64,000 nucleotides of DNA from Fistularia commersonii. Its lineage: Eukaryota; Chordata; Actinopteri; Syngnathiformes; Fistulariidae. Below the pieces are notes generated by a model that saw only the letters and a list, made by a program, of their open reading frames with translations, had not been told where the DNA came from and did not search any database. How positions within the stretch are numbered: position 1 is the stretch's first letter; each line of letters begins with the position of its first letter. The translations under genes and the position numbers were made by a program. Shown in pieces: positions 1 through 12,500 of the stretch. Location: contig JBBMNZ010000015.1 of assembly GCA_037954325.1 (NCBI GenBank), positions 16,521,001 through 16,585,000 of the forward strand, in the 5' to 3' direction.

Positions 1-1503
1 TCGAGGACAAGTGATGTTCAGCGACATGATGGGGGGGCGTTGACGTTCTTAATAGCTGATTTTACAGCTTATGATCTGGTTTCACAGTTAACCGTTGTCC
101 TCCCGCTCCCTTTGCATTGTGCACCCAGATGTTTCCTCATAAGATGCAGGTGTAATGTAGTGCACATCACACTCCAGCAGGAAGGAGGAACCGAGCTGCT
201 GTAGGTCAGCCGTTTATGCACAGATGCAGCTCTGTCGTGTGCATCCCAAAAATCTTCCCTCTGTTTGCGTCGAAGCGGGCGTATATCATCAAATGTGTTT
301 TGGACGCTGTTGAGGGACAGCACTGCAACGTCAGGCTTTTTTACCCTTTCTACTTTTAGACAGAAGGCGAGCCATACAGTGTGTAATTATAGGCACAGAG
401 AGTTGTTATGGTGCGTTACCTGAGCACAGAAGTTCATGAATATGTTCAGAAAGAATTTCGCTTTTCCAGCCTCAGGCCATGAAGGATTTGCTTCCTATGT
501 GTTACGGTTTGCTAACCTGTTGTGATGTAACCGCCCAGCTGAGGCCCCACGATGTTCAGTCCGCCAGTCCTTAAACGACCAACCCCTCCTAAAAGCAAAA
601 AAAAAAAAAAAAAATCTCCAGTCATCTCAATCATACCTAGCTCCACAAATCTCCCAGCTTATCCGGAGCCGGGCAAAAGACCACCACTTTGCCACAACCA
701 TGGGTAATTGCTTGTTCAGGCCCAGCGCCTCTGCACTCAAGTTAAGATATCCCCTGAATTATAATGGATTAATTGGTTGAATATACAGACGGACAGCCTG
801 CTAACTCAACCTTAACGGCATGGAAATGAGCAGCCCATGTTCCCAAGGATTAGTGGAAATGTCTACAAGGATAGATAGAAGACCAAGATCGGACAGAAAA
901 GGGAATGTACATCTAAGGCGCTTTGTGTCTCGTGGCGGAGGGGTGCATGTGATCAGGTAGCCACAAGAGTCTCCCTGTGCATGTGAGATGAGCGGCGGCG
1001 CTAGCTAGCAGTGAAGCGTAATGTTCCTGCCTTAACACCTAATAACCCTGCCGGTGATTTACTGCCGATGAGGCTTTTTCATGTGTGTTTTGTTCTCCCT
1101 ATAAAACCCAGACAGCGTTTGTAAAAAAAAAAAAAGGCAAAGCAGCCCAGAGCACTCACCAATAATGAGAATGAAGGCGGTACGACCGCAATACACGGCC
1201 CTGCATTCAGGTTTTTCTTTCCGTTTCGAACACGGCCACATTGGGAGCACCTCAAGGATACATTCTGTCAACGGCTAGATTCAAAAAACAAAACAACTCC
1301 TTGTGTTCTTTTTACGACCTCACAACGGTTCTTATGTATTACTCTTTTTTTTTTTTTTTTTTTTTGACCACTTCATTTTGCACGAGCAAAATGTGATTGA
1401 ACTGCATTGTAAAAAAAAAAAAGGATTAATAGCGCTCAGAGGATGTTTATTCGGAGGTGGCGCTCTGCTCTCACCGACCATGCTTTCTCCCGTTCTCTCG
1501 CAG
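1..1503 (+). other. End of intron 1 (no gene seen)
   Basis: Sequence upstream of the first visible MED13 exon. No first-exon coding (expected to resemble LEDCHCNLFCL) is visible, so the start codon lies further left. It contains A runs near 597-614 and 1122-1133, and a T run at 1345-1365. It ends in a good acceptor, tctctcgCAG, at 1494-1503. The open frame running into exon 2 from 1303 is intron read-through through the T run. Confidence 0.8.
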
Positions 1504-1738
1504 GCTGACTTGACGGGGATCAAATGGAAGAGGTTTGTGTGGCAGGGCCCCACCTCTGCACCCATCCTGTTCGCGGTGACGGAGGAGGACCCCATCCTGT
1601 GCAGCTTCAGCCGCTGCCTAAAGGCCGACGTGCTGAGCGTCTGGCGGCGCAGTCAACGGCAGGGTCGGAGGGAACTCTGGCTCTTCTGGTGGGGCGACGA
1701 CCCCAACTTTGCCGATCTCATCCACCACGAGCTCGCAG
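1504..1738 (+). CDS. med13: MED13 exon 2: start of N-terminal domain
   Basis: Encodes 78 codons plus one base of the Med13 N-terminal domain. The exon opens in phase 0 directly after the CAG acceptor and reads ADLTGIKWKRFVWQGP, then APILFAVTEEDPIL, SFSRCLKADVLSVWRR, and RRELWLFWWGDDPNFADLIH. These blocks are almost identical to vertebrate MED13; the paralogue MED13L diverges at WQGPTSAPILF. The donor is GCAG/GTAAGG at 1739, leaving one base (G) that joins CT of exon 3 to make Ala. The tryptophan-rich WLFWWGDDP block is a hallmark of the family N terminus. Confidence 0.96.
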
Positions 1739-2398
1739 GTAAGGGCCCGGCCGTCTGGCCGACAAGGACGGACTTTCCAGAGCACGCTAACGTCGGCTTT
1801 ATCGCGGCGTGAGTCGGAGGTCAGCCGTAGAACAGCGCCCTGGGTGTTTTTAAGGGATTCACTGACACTCGCTTTCCTTGACTTGATAGGTCGCTCCCAC
1901 AGTTTTAGAGCGTGTAATTTACTTTGCTGCCGCGTGATAGTTTAAAGGGAACTTCACATCACATCAAAGTCTGTTTACAGGTCTTTGGGAGTGCAACTGC
2001 ATATGTGATAGAAGTCTCTCGTGGCTCCAGAGGGAGCTGAGGGAAGTCTGATAAGCCAATGTTAGTTGGGGCTGTAGACTATGATTCTGAAACCAAAAAA
2101 AAAAAAAAACCTGGGCTTTTGGATTTAAAGAGAAGTGAGGTTACCGACAGGGTGTGACTTTACAAGAAAGTTTCTAATTCACATTTCTGTATTTAAGCCA
2201 TTTCGTTTTAAAATGTTTTAAAACAATGATTTTGAAATCTTGAGCCATGTCCTGGTTTCCAAAGAGGAAAGTTTGAAACTACATTTCAATAGAAATTCCC
2301 TGAAACCCATTTTGAAGCAGCAGAAGACCGTATGGCTTTTTTAGATCTCATTGTTTACTCCAATATCTGCTGATTCAGGGAAACACTTCTTCTTTTTC

Positions 2399-2545
2399 TT
2401 TGGGCTTTTCCCTTCTGGAGTCACCACAGCGAGTCAACCTTCTCCATCCAACTCTATTCTCTGTATCCTTCTCTCTCGCTACATCCATCAGTCTTCTCTT
2501 TGGTCTTCCTCTAGACCTCCAATTCCAACATCCTTCCACCGATAC
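2399..2545 (-). mobile_element. Decayed non-LTR retrotransposon fragment (reverse-transcriptase tail)
   Basis: Read on the minus strand, this stretch encodes RSRGRPKRRLMDVAREK followed by RVGWRRLTRCGDSRREKPK. The pattern (basic GRPKRR block, then MDV, then WRR...CGD...REKPK) is the familiar C-terminal tail of an abundant fish reverse-transcriptase repeat. The reading is short and surrounded by non-coding sequence, so it is a dead fragment. A second, independent copy of the same segment lies at 16876-17035 on the plus strand. I recognise the motif from memory and do not assign a named clade. Confidence 0.72.
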
Positions 2546-5500
2546 ATTTGCTATCAGAGAAACACCCGTGTCGTTATTTCATTGCCCGGTGTGGAGTGCC
2601 AGTCAGAGTTTGCTTAGCAAATGCCTTGCCGAGCTGGCTTTTTAATCCTTTGTTAATTTGTAAAACTGCTCTTTCATGTTCTGGTGATAAACCACCACAT
2701 GCTTGTCACTGTCATCCAAGCCACTGGTCCTTATTTATCACTGTTGATGTCCATTGAGTGGCCACATTAAGCCCTCATACTGGATATAGAGATGAACTTG
2801 GGGATCACCGGGCTTCCATTTGTGGCCGTGTGCGGACGCTGAAAAGAAAAGTTTAATGGGAAGGAAACTCGAGTTTTGGAAAAGTCTGCAAGTACAAACC
2901 ACGTTGAAACAACTTTGCGATCACCTCGGCGTGGCCTCCCCGTGCAACATCAGGCTCGGGGCTCATAGCACGGAAGATGGGATGATGGCTCAAGACCGAA
3001 GATGTCTTGCACGACAAGTTTCCAAACTGTAAAATCCCCGGCTACGTAGCACGCTCATCCGCGCTCGTGGCAAAATACTCCAAAATCTCTGTGAGTTGCG
3101 TCTTGGGGAATGTAGTTGTCATTTAAAGAAAGGGGGGAGACAAGATGCATGGAAAGAAAACTCCCATTGATTCTGATCCTGTTTTAATTAACTGTCCTTC
3201 GTGACAGTGATTGAAGAGTCGTCCGCTTGCGATTGATTCATTTTGTGCCGTGTCGGAGTATTGCTAGCTCTGTTTCCCAAATTGGTTTATTCAAGGAGAC
3301 CTATGGTAGGTCTCTGGCAGGGGAAGAAAAAGAAAAGATTAATATGAATTCACACCTCCTTTGTCTGCACCTTCTGGTGGATCCACTCAAGGTTGTGTAG
3401 TTAAGGGAGTGATAGCTGTAAAAGACTAAAAACAACGCTGTTTCGCTTTAAGCTTTTTGTAAACTAAACACGCCAACATAAATCACTCTGTCATGACATG
3501 TCATTGGTTGCAGCAAGAAAAATGATAGTGATTTCCCTACTTGTCAGGTAGGCACAGGGGAGATACCCTGTAAGTGAGAGCCCTTGGGAAACGTTTGAAT
3601 CTGTATAATCTTATAACTTGCAAATGCCTCCCCATCCTTGGCTGACCCAACAACCAGTCCGATACATCGGCAGTGCCAAAACATTTAGCTGTGTGCTCGA
3701 GAGAGGGCGAACGTATCGAACTGACCCTTGCACGTTAGCAGATGAAGCAGAAGAAGTCTAAATGTTGCAGTTCTGTAGAGGATGAGCCGCAAAGGAAGTT
3801 GGTGGTGGAGACTGAGATCAGCTCCATTTAGCTCAAGCGAGACACATTTTTCTTTCTGTTTGCGAGCCACAATGTTAGCGCAGAAAGATGGAAAAGCCTC
3901 CTCTGGTTTTTGCTCCCTGGCGTTTCCACCCATGTAGATCCAACTTCGAAGCCCGAGTCGAGCGCCGCTTGTCTGTGACCCTTTATTACGGGACGTTCCC
4001 CCCCAAAGCGGACACCAAATGGGAGCCCGGGGCTACGACGGGCTGCACGTTCAGGACCAATGGGTCCTGGTGATAACCTGAAATGACTGCTGCGGGCCTC
4101 CTAATAGATTGTGCCACATTTCAAGGCGGGGGTCGGGGCGGCTGCTTCAGATGATCTATATTTGGAAATCACAGCATTGTTACTTCTTGCTTTGGGGAGA
4201 TTACGACGGAGTCTCCTGTAGATCACGGGAAAGAAATTAGTTACTGACCAAAAAAATTGTACACATAGCAGGCATTTTGAAAATAAGTTCCAAACATGTC
4301 TGATACTAACAGAAAGCTTGTTTGTGATACGGCGCAAATTCAAACATGGTGGCACAGCTCATATCCCCAGGACCGGACTTGATGTTGACAGTCTGGAGAT
4401 TTGCATCCAGAGCACCTGATGTTTCACATTCCCCACTCTCCCTGTGATCCTCAAGTGTTTTCACACTCTGACTCCACATGTCTCCGTGTGAGTGGTGGCC
4501 AGATGGATGGTGTTGTAATCCATGTTTCCTGTTTTGGAAGCTGTAGCCCCCCCCCCCCCCCACCCCCAACCCAACCCACACTCTCCACTGGAAGACGTCT
4601 TCCTGCTTCCATCAGTCTCTCTGCCCCCTGGAGCTGCTGTGGCCTCCGTCAGGGAAATGAAGCTGAGCAGCTTCTCTAGATGGACTCTCAATCAGAGTTT
4701 CTTTCTCCCCTCCTAAATATCTCAACCTCAGATCCGCAACCGGTGAGCAGTCTCAACACAATTTGTGTTGAAGACTCGAGTCTCCCACACTTGGGGTCCA
4801 CTGGTTTCTTTGAGCATGGCCTCGGCCACGGACCCTTTTCTTCGAGCCTGTAGATTTTGTCTGCCCCCCCCCTCCGACTCATTGGGCGAACCGTGAACGA
4901 TGAAAGAAGGGAGATGAACAGCGATCTGAATTAAGCATCGCCCCTCCGACGGTGTTTGTACATGCTGTCCAAGAAGCCAGTTGATGATTGACAGTCTGCT
5001 CTGCTTTGTGGGCTGTCCTGGATCTCCTGCCAGTTAAGGTGCAAATCAAAAAAATATCGGCCGGTATTTGGGGATTTTTCTGGTCCTCCCGCCCTTCTCA
5101 GCTGCGCGCGCTTCACTTGAATGTCACCGATGTCGTTGGCTTTTCACTGCCACGCTCTCATTGGGCCATATTTGGATTGATATGTATTTGCTTTGGTCCC
5201 AGCCCGCCATGGGAATGCAAAATCCTTTTTCATTTTTATGTTTTCGGCCTCTTATTTTAGACTTCAATGCAATGGTGGTGGTAACCAAGAAAATCCGCTC
5301 CTTTCATTTAGGCAAGTTGAAAATGGCTCTTGGTGCTGCCCCCCCCCCCCCCCCCCTACAACTCCTTTCCACCCTCATTAGATTAGCAGCCTGTGAAAGT
5401 CTTTTAATTTCTAGCAAGTGCCATTTCTGTATACCAGCGTGCCAATAATCCCTTCTCTCCGGGGAGTTGAAGGAAGAAGGACCGAGCAAGAGAGACGAGA

Positions 5501-8500
5501 GAAGTGAAGGGTGGAAAACTTAAGGGATCTTTTAACGTCTGTCGCTTAATCACCATTGAAGGAATGTAAGGGTAACAAACCACCGAGCAACTTCTCTACA
5601 CCGGTGGACAAGTTGCCTTAGTCTTACCAACACAATGAGAAAACTAATTCTAATCTTTCCCTGGCCATGCATAGAAATTATTCCCAACAAGCGAATGCCA
5701 TTGCCGAATTAAATGGTTTGCCTCCCCCTTCCTAGAGGTTGAGTATAGGCATGCATTCTTATGCAAATGTAGTAACCCCCCCCCCCCTCCCTCGCAATGA
5801 GGAAAAAAAAAAAAAAGCAGATGGAGTCTCCTGACCAGGGGCATCTGATGCAAAAGATAAATGGCCATCTTTTCCTCTCCCAAAAGACTCACTGATCTAT
5901 TTTGCATCGGAATAATTTTAGTCGAGTGATTGTTCAGTGTTGCACTTTCCTCTTCAGTTCTTCCTCATTTAGCCCGACTCCCTTTTCGTCATCAGTAGCT
6001 CCTTACCGCCGTGCTCCTTTGGTAGATTATTGCTCCTGCTGCTGCTCTTAGACTTGTGTTTGGGAAAAGCGGTTCTTTGTTTTTTTTTTTGTTATGAGTT
6101 GAACCTTTGTTTTCACATGCCGTACCACCCGAACTACCAGGGAGCTCCTCCACCAGCACGCAGAAACGTTGTGACGTTGCCGATTTTACTCGCAGGCGCT
6201 CACCGACCGCTGCATGTTTTCCGCGAGCTGCAAAGTTAAAGGGGGGAAAGTCTTATTCAACAGCGACGGAATTGCGTGTTCGTATGAGCACCAATGTTAG
6301 GGACGGTCTATTTGTTGTACACGATCAAACGAATATCCCTTTTCTTATTGGTTGCGGTCTGAAAATCAACTTTTTCACTTGGCACGTCAGCTGCTAGCAT
6401 AAACAGCGAAACACTCGCATCAGCGAGCTCGATAAGTGACGGCAGATGGACGAAATCGTACCTAATTGACATATTTATCGCTCCTCCGTGGCGGATACCT
6501 GTGACATGTCCATAGAGCCGAACAAAAACCCCAAGTCAGACCCATTCCAACGGGAAGATCGACAGAAAGGAGGGCAGCGGCTACGTACCGGCACACACCA
6601 GTGAGCCTCTTGTACTCAACAGCATAGCGAAGTACCCATGCAGAAACCTTCTCAAAGGGTCATGAATGTGCTTCTAGTATCTGTCATAACTCCACCCGGC
6701 TCCCTTTCTTTCCAAAGCAGATGGGCAGAGGCTGACAGTTGCTCCACATGGCTCGTTACTTCTGACTACCAGCTCTACATGGCTACTCATGCTACACTGA
6801 GCTGTGGTCGGTGTCCTTTACCCCCTCCTTCACACACACCGCGCATCTACGTGGCCACACCCCGGCGTGTTATTTTATTTTATTTTTTTTTGGTTCGCTT
6901 CCGTCCTTTTTCCACTTTTGCATTTCCGTAAAATCGCAGCGTGGTTATCCTTCACGGGATGGGTTTAAAGGAGGGGGTGGCCGTCCGCTGTCCAGAGCAG
7001 GTTATCAGCAAGCAATCTTCACTGCAGCCTTGGAGCTCACATATCCATTCATTACGGGGTGTTGGGTCAGCTCTCTAGAGAACAAGAGAGAGAAAATAGA
7101 GGGGGAGGGGAAAGAGGGTTGCATTTAAAGTGTCGCTCTCATTCATCAGTTGATGATGAGCACATTGTATAGGGTCCGTGCTCCGGACTGAGGGAAGAAA
7201 AGCTCTGTTTAGTATCACTCCATGGCTGTGTTTGCACAGTGATCTTCTGACAGTTGTATTTGCTGGTATGCAGTAACTCTTGGAATTTTCTATCTCTGCT
7301 GTGTTCTCACTTTTTTTTTTTTTTTTTTTTTTTTTTGTGGTTGTTTTGCCATTCTCCTTTGTGACTATTCGAATCAAGTATAGGGGGGAAGCCTGCATTG
7401 CACCTCGGTGCAAAATGTACAGTTTAAAACTGCATCTGGCAGTTGTGTGTAAGGGTCAAGTGCAGGTCACGCCTTTTTTTTTCTGGCCCTTGTGAAGCGC
7501 TCACAACAACAGAATTGTTGAACCGACCTGATGTCTGCGGAGCTCCACTTACACATGACATCTGTTCAGTTTTTGGAAAAGCTGGACCTGTGCGTAGATC
7601 AGCTTTAAGCACAAAGCAAGAGCTTTCCTGTGTTGGTAAAGGTAATTGGAGGCACGTCACGCCCAATGAACACAATGTTTTTGTGACTTAATCGCAAAGT
7701 TTTACCGTTGTCCTTTTGCGTATGTGACGTTTCTTTGGGGTTGTATGTTTTTTCTATTGCTCTCCTTGGAGGATTAACTCCTCAACACACAGCTATTCCT
7801 GTTCTGCTCTCGGAGTCGTGGATGAAATTAGTTTGTTTTTAGTTGAAAAGAAGGGAGATACAACATTATCTTGTCTGATTAAAGTTATTAAACATTGGCG
7901 ACTAAAGAGCCGAAAAGGCAAAAGATGAATCTGACCAGTGTTCCGGATCTATTTGCCTCATCCATCAGATGCCGGTGATTGACAGACGTGTTATCAAATC
8001 GCGAAGCGGGAGCTGCAAATCTACAGGAGCCAGATGATGATTTTGTCTCTCTGATCGCTCCTCGACGCTTCGCCCGCCGCGACCGCTCGACCTCCCGTGT
8101 GAACGTCAACCCCTGAATCAGAAAGTTGTCAAAAGTTTGAATTGATGTTTTCTATCTTCGCCTCCTTTATGAGAAAGTTTTGTTGGTATCCAACTTGAGC
8201 GTGCGTGACTCCGGACCAGCTCAGATGGAGAGGGGGAGGAAAAAAAAAAAAAGAAATCCACCGACTCGCGTGCGCCTCTTAAACTGAGCTTTAATGGAAA
8301 TTCACATGATTGGGTTTAAAGCTGAATCAAACTGCGATGAACAGTTTTTATTTATTTAAGAAAAAAAAAAAAAAAAAAGATTATAGTAGTAAAACCAAGA
8401 TAGAATTAACAGAAATGCGAGCTCGGGCCACAAGAATTATAAACTCTTGCGGTCGCCTTCACTTAAAAGGGTCAGACTTGTTCCCAGCTCTTTGTATAAT

Positions 8501-9549
8501 TATAGGACTGTTTTCCTTTTCATAACAGAGCAGTCGGTTTCTTGATTTTCTTCACAGCACAACAAACCATCAATCACGATCAACCATAGCGTTTTGTCTC
8601 TCTCATGATCTTTGAAGTGCGGTAATGTTGTGTTCGGACCAAAATGTGGAAAAACTGCATTTCTAACTAAAAGATTACCGACAGGACGCTTATGTATATG
8701 TGGACAACAGGTGAAGGATTTCTCTCCGCACTATGATAAACAATGGTTTAAGTGCATATTTTCTTTAAGAGTTTGGATTGAACCAGCCACAGTTCGACCT
8801 CACCATGTCACCTGACGCCGCTTTGAAAACAGAGTCAGTCCAGATGCAAATGTGACTTTTATCACTGTCATTAGTTTGTTTTTTTTTTCTTTCTACATTT
8901 GTAAACATGTTCATATTTCTAGAAACATGAAACAAGTTTCTTAGCAAATTGAAGGGATTGTCTTTCAAGTATGCCTTTCTTTGTTCTACGAATGGGAAAA
9001 CATTTTTGACCGCTTCCTCGCTTAAAAATCTACAGATGAAACCACTAATTGTAACCCCGGTGACCGAATACATTTGGAGGCATAACCAGTAATCTCTGCA
9101 GGGGATTGGTTTTAATTACCGCGCTGTTGTTGATAAATGCTCTTTTGTAATTGCTTAATAAGTTTGTCTACGGCATGTGTGTCATAGACACAAGATAAAC
9201 TCTGCACAGTCTGTCATCTGAGTTAGCCGTCAGAAAATATCTATTGTCGTCATTTAATCATGTTTATTTGATTATTACTGTTGCCATGCATCTGCGCTTT
9301 CTTCTCCTCCGCTTTCAATGCCGGCATTCCTCTTATCCAGTCGCCGGTAATGAGAAATCTGCCGGAGGTTTATAAGCTTTAATCCTTGATGACTTGACAT
9401 ATTCTGACAGAATGTGAAATGAAGAATCACACCGAACGATAGTGTTGTTACACGTGCCGAACCGTCACTCGTGTGGTCGCCCGGAATCCTGTTTTAAAGA
9501 CTGCACGACACATTTGGGCTCTCTGGGATACCGACAGAGGCGATGACAT

Positions 9550-9594
9550 AAAAAAAAAAAAAAAAAATGTCACACACACACACACACACACACA
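9550..9594. repeat. A18 run followed by (CA)12
   Basis: An 18-base A run (9550-9567), a tgt spacer and an uninterrupted (CA)12 array (9571-9594) in intron 2. This is a compound simple-sequence repeat and a likely length polymorphism. Confidence 0.95.
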
Positions 9595-12500
9595 CGTTCA
9601 GCCCCGTGATGACGCAAGGCTTCCTGTGCACTGTAGTCCGGCGGATGCCCCAGGCAAGGATTCAGAAAGGTGAAATGCGACTGGAATATCCGCGGATGCT
9701 GTCGACTCGGCCGGGATGCGGAAGTGGAACGGAATTTCAAAAGCGTCTCGCTGCACCCATAAATAAATTGCATACAAAAGATTAAAAGTGGAGAGTGAAA
9801 GCAGCCGGCGAAGTGCTGGGAGCAGCCGCAGATTACCGCTAATGATGATAATTGATCATGCAAAAATTGAGTTTATGTATTTGTTTGATCTCGACTAACT
9901 GCAGAATTTATGCACATAAATTTAAACACTATCAGATCGCGATTGTTGCGAGTTCTCCGCACTTCTCCCAGCGGACAGGTGCGTATCATCGATAATTACC
10001 CCGCCAAGCAAAACTTTTAACGGGAAGATTCATCGACTGTGCCGTTGCTCCGGTAGCGGTTTGGGGGAGGAAAAAAAAAAAAGATCAGTGAAAATGATGA
10101 ATAGATGAACTCAGGTTCAAGGAGGAAAAAGAGGAAAAGGGTGATGGCTTTTGTGCTCGGGGATCAATTTTCCAGGGCTAATCTGCCGCCTGCAAACCAC
10201 CCTCTGCTTCCCCCCCCCCCTTTTTTTTTTTCCTCCCCGCCCCCCCATCACTGATGGATCTCCATTTGGCTGGCACAGCGCAGGGACTCGGCCATGCATG
10301 CAGCCCTGACCCATGGGTGCAGTCTCTCTCCCCTCTCTCCTGCTATCTTTCTTTTCCCTCTCTTCTCAAGAAATATTCATTAATTAGTAATGGAGACTTT
10401 ACAGAGCACCGCTGCTTCTCTCTCTCTTTCTTCCTTGCAGATAAGGAGGTAGCAAAAGAGGAGAAAACCTTCTGGCCAGGCTTGCTAGAATCCCCTTGAG
10501 CCCAGTCGATCACAAGGCATTAATCTTGCTGTTTAATGACCGACTGCCGCTCTAATTGCTTATACACAGATGGGGATGGGGGTCACAGGATTTAGACCAC
10601 CTCAAAAAGAAATTTCCGCTTTTTTTTTTTTTTTTTACTCGATTCTCAACCCCGTCGTCCTTTCACGCCAACGTCAAGAAACACCCGCTTCCTCCCGTGC
10701 CGAAACCTTCCGAACACCGACGTTCCTCGATTTCACGAGGGTTTCCCTGCGAGATTAACAAACCGGTTAGGGATTCAAGGAAACTTTTCGTCCCGATCCG
10801 AGCATTAGAGATTGACTGTGCTCCACGCCGCTATGATCCAAGCGGAGGTTCAAAGTCTCGCGGCTGTATTAAACGAAGCAGACTCGAAAGATCTTGGTCG
10901 CTCACGGTGGCTTATTAAGAGATTTTGTCACGCTGTTTTTTTTTTTTTTTCCTCCCCCCCTTTAATTTGTCACCTGTCTGATGGCAGGGATATTCTTAAC
11001 AGAGCTACTGTGCACCCGCTTAAGAGCTCTTATAAAGGTCAGCTCATCTGGGCCTGCAACACAGGAGGCAGCGACATAAAAGTGTCCCAGCCGTCAGCTG
11101 GGCTCATAAATCTTTGTGGCAATGAGGCCGCTCGTCTTTCACCTCATAGCACGAAATCAACAAGCTGGAATTTTAGGTCGCACATGTTGTGAAATGTGAT
11201 TTTGTTCAATATTTTTGGCCGCTTTGCAAAAACATGGAAGTACGTAAAATGAATTGCATGTGAAAACACAGGGAAACCCTTCCCAGGGCTCCAGGACTTA
11301 ATTTGGAAGGCTAACGTGGAATTTAAGCACGGGAATCGACACGGAAAATTCCCGTCTTAATGCCGTCACTAACGTATACGCGTTATGATTTCTTAAACAG
11401 ACCCGTCCACACGGATCTGTTTACCTCCAGAGTTTGGGATTTGGGGCGGCGGTGAAGCCAGGTTTGTCGAAATTAGCTTCCATGAGAATTTCGGTAGCCT
11501 TACACAAACACATGAGTTAGGCTTTACCCAGAGGTGCGTGCACAAAGACAACTGGTCTGTGGTGTGGTATTTTTTTTCAAGAAAGAAATGTTGCCTTATG
11601 CTGTAGTTCAAGTCATACCCGCTCTTTAATAACAAATGAAGAAATGACCAGTCAAACTGAATAAATCCATTGGAATTGGAGTTAGCCTTATCTCCACTTC
11701 CCTTGGTTCTCTGTTTCCACCTCTGCTCTCCTGTGCGAGTGTGAGATTTTCGCTGCGGAGCCTCGCACTCTGAAATTCCCAAAGCAGACTTTGAAGAGAA
11801 ACCCACACGAACGTCGCTGACAGCGAACGTGATACAGAACTTTCAACTCGGTTTTTCTTCCCATTCAGCTAAGAGGCTGTGAATAAGCGCTTTAAATGCC
11901 GCGTCTGCTTCGACATCTCACCATTTTCATACAGCCCGGGGCACACAGGGGGCAGATTCGAAAGTCACCGTATCGCGCTTCGCCGTACGGCTTCGTCGCC
12001 CCGTCTCTGGAAATAGCCCCAAAACGTCTCAAGTGTGCATTAAATTCCCGACGCTAGAACAAAACCAGGAGGTAGTTAAAGTCTGTGTTTGTAGCGTTTA
12101 ATACTTAAATGATTTATCATCCTCTTAAGCGTAACCTCCCGTGTGTTGCGGCGGAGGAAAAAGTAGTAATGACCCATCGGCTGGCCGTTGATTCCGCCTT
12201 CAGATTAAATAGTTTGAGGGATTTTTTCCTCACTGAAGATTCACGCTGTACCCGAACCGACACTTGAGTTGTTAGTTTGGCGTGTCGAGACGTGCCGTTT
12301 CTGCTGCGAGGTCGCGTCCTGCGACCGGGTGAACGCTTCCACGGTAAACCGTTTTAACGTGCCTGACGGGCGTTCGGAATTTTTCGATGTCGACCGGACG
12401 GCCGTTTGCGGGACGGCGGCGGGCCGGGAGGCAGGGCTTCGGAGCAGACGTCATTTTTTGCAGCAGGACGCCGGCGAGATGACTCGGGCGGTAGGTGGCA

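Noticed and set aside
1303..1503. Possible alternative first exon contiguous with exon 2
   Set aside because: The frame stays open through a T run to an ATG at 1303, but it lacks the conserved MED13 N terminus and has a normal acceptor at 1501-1503.
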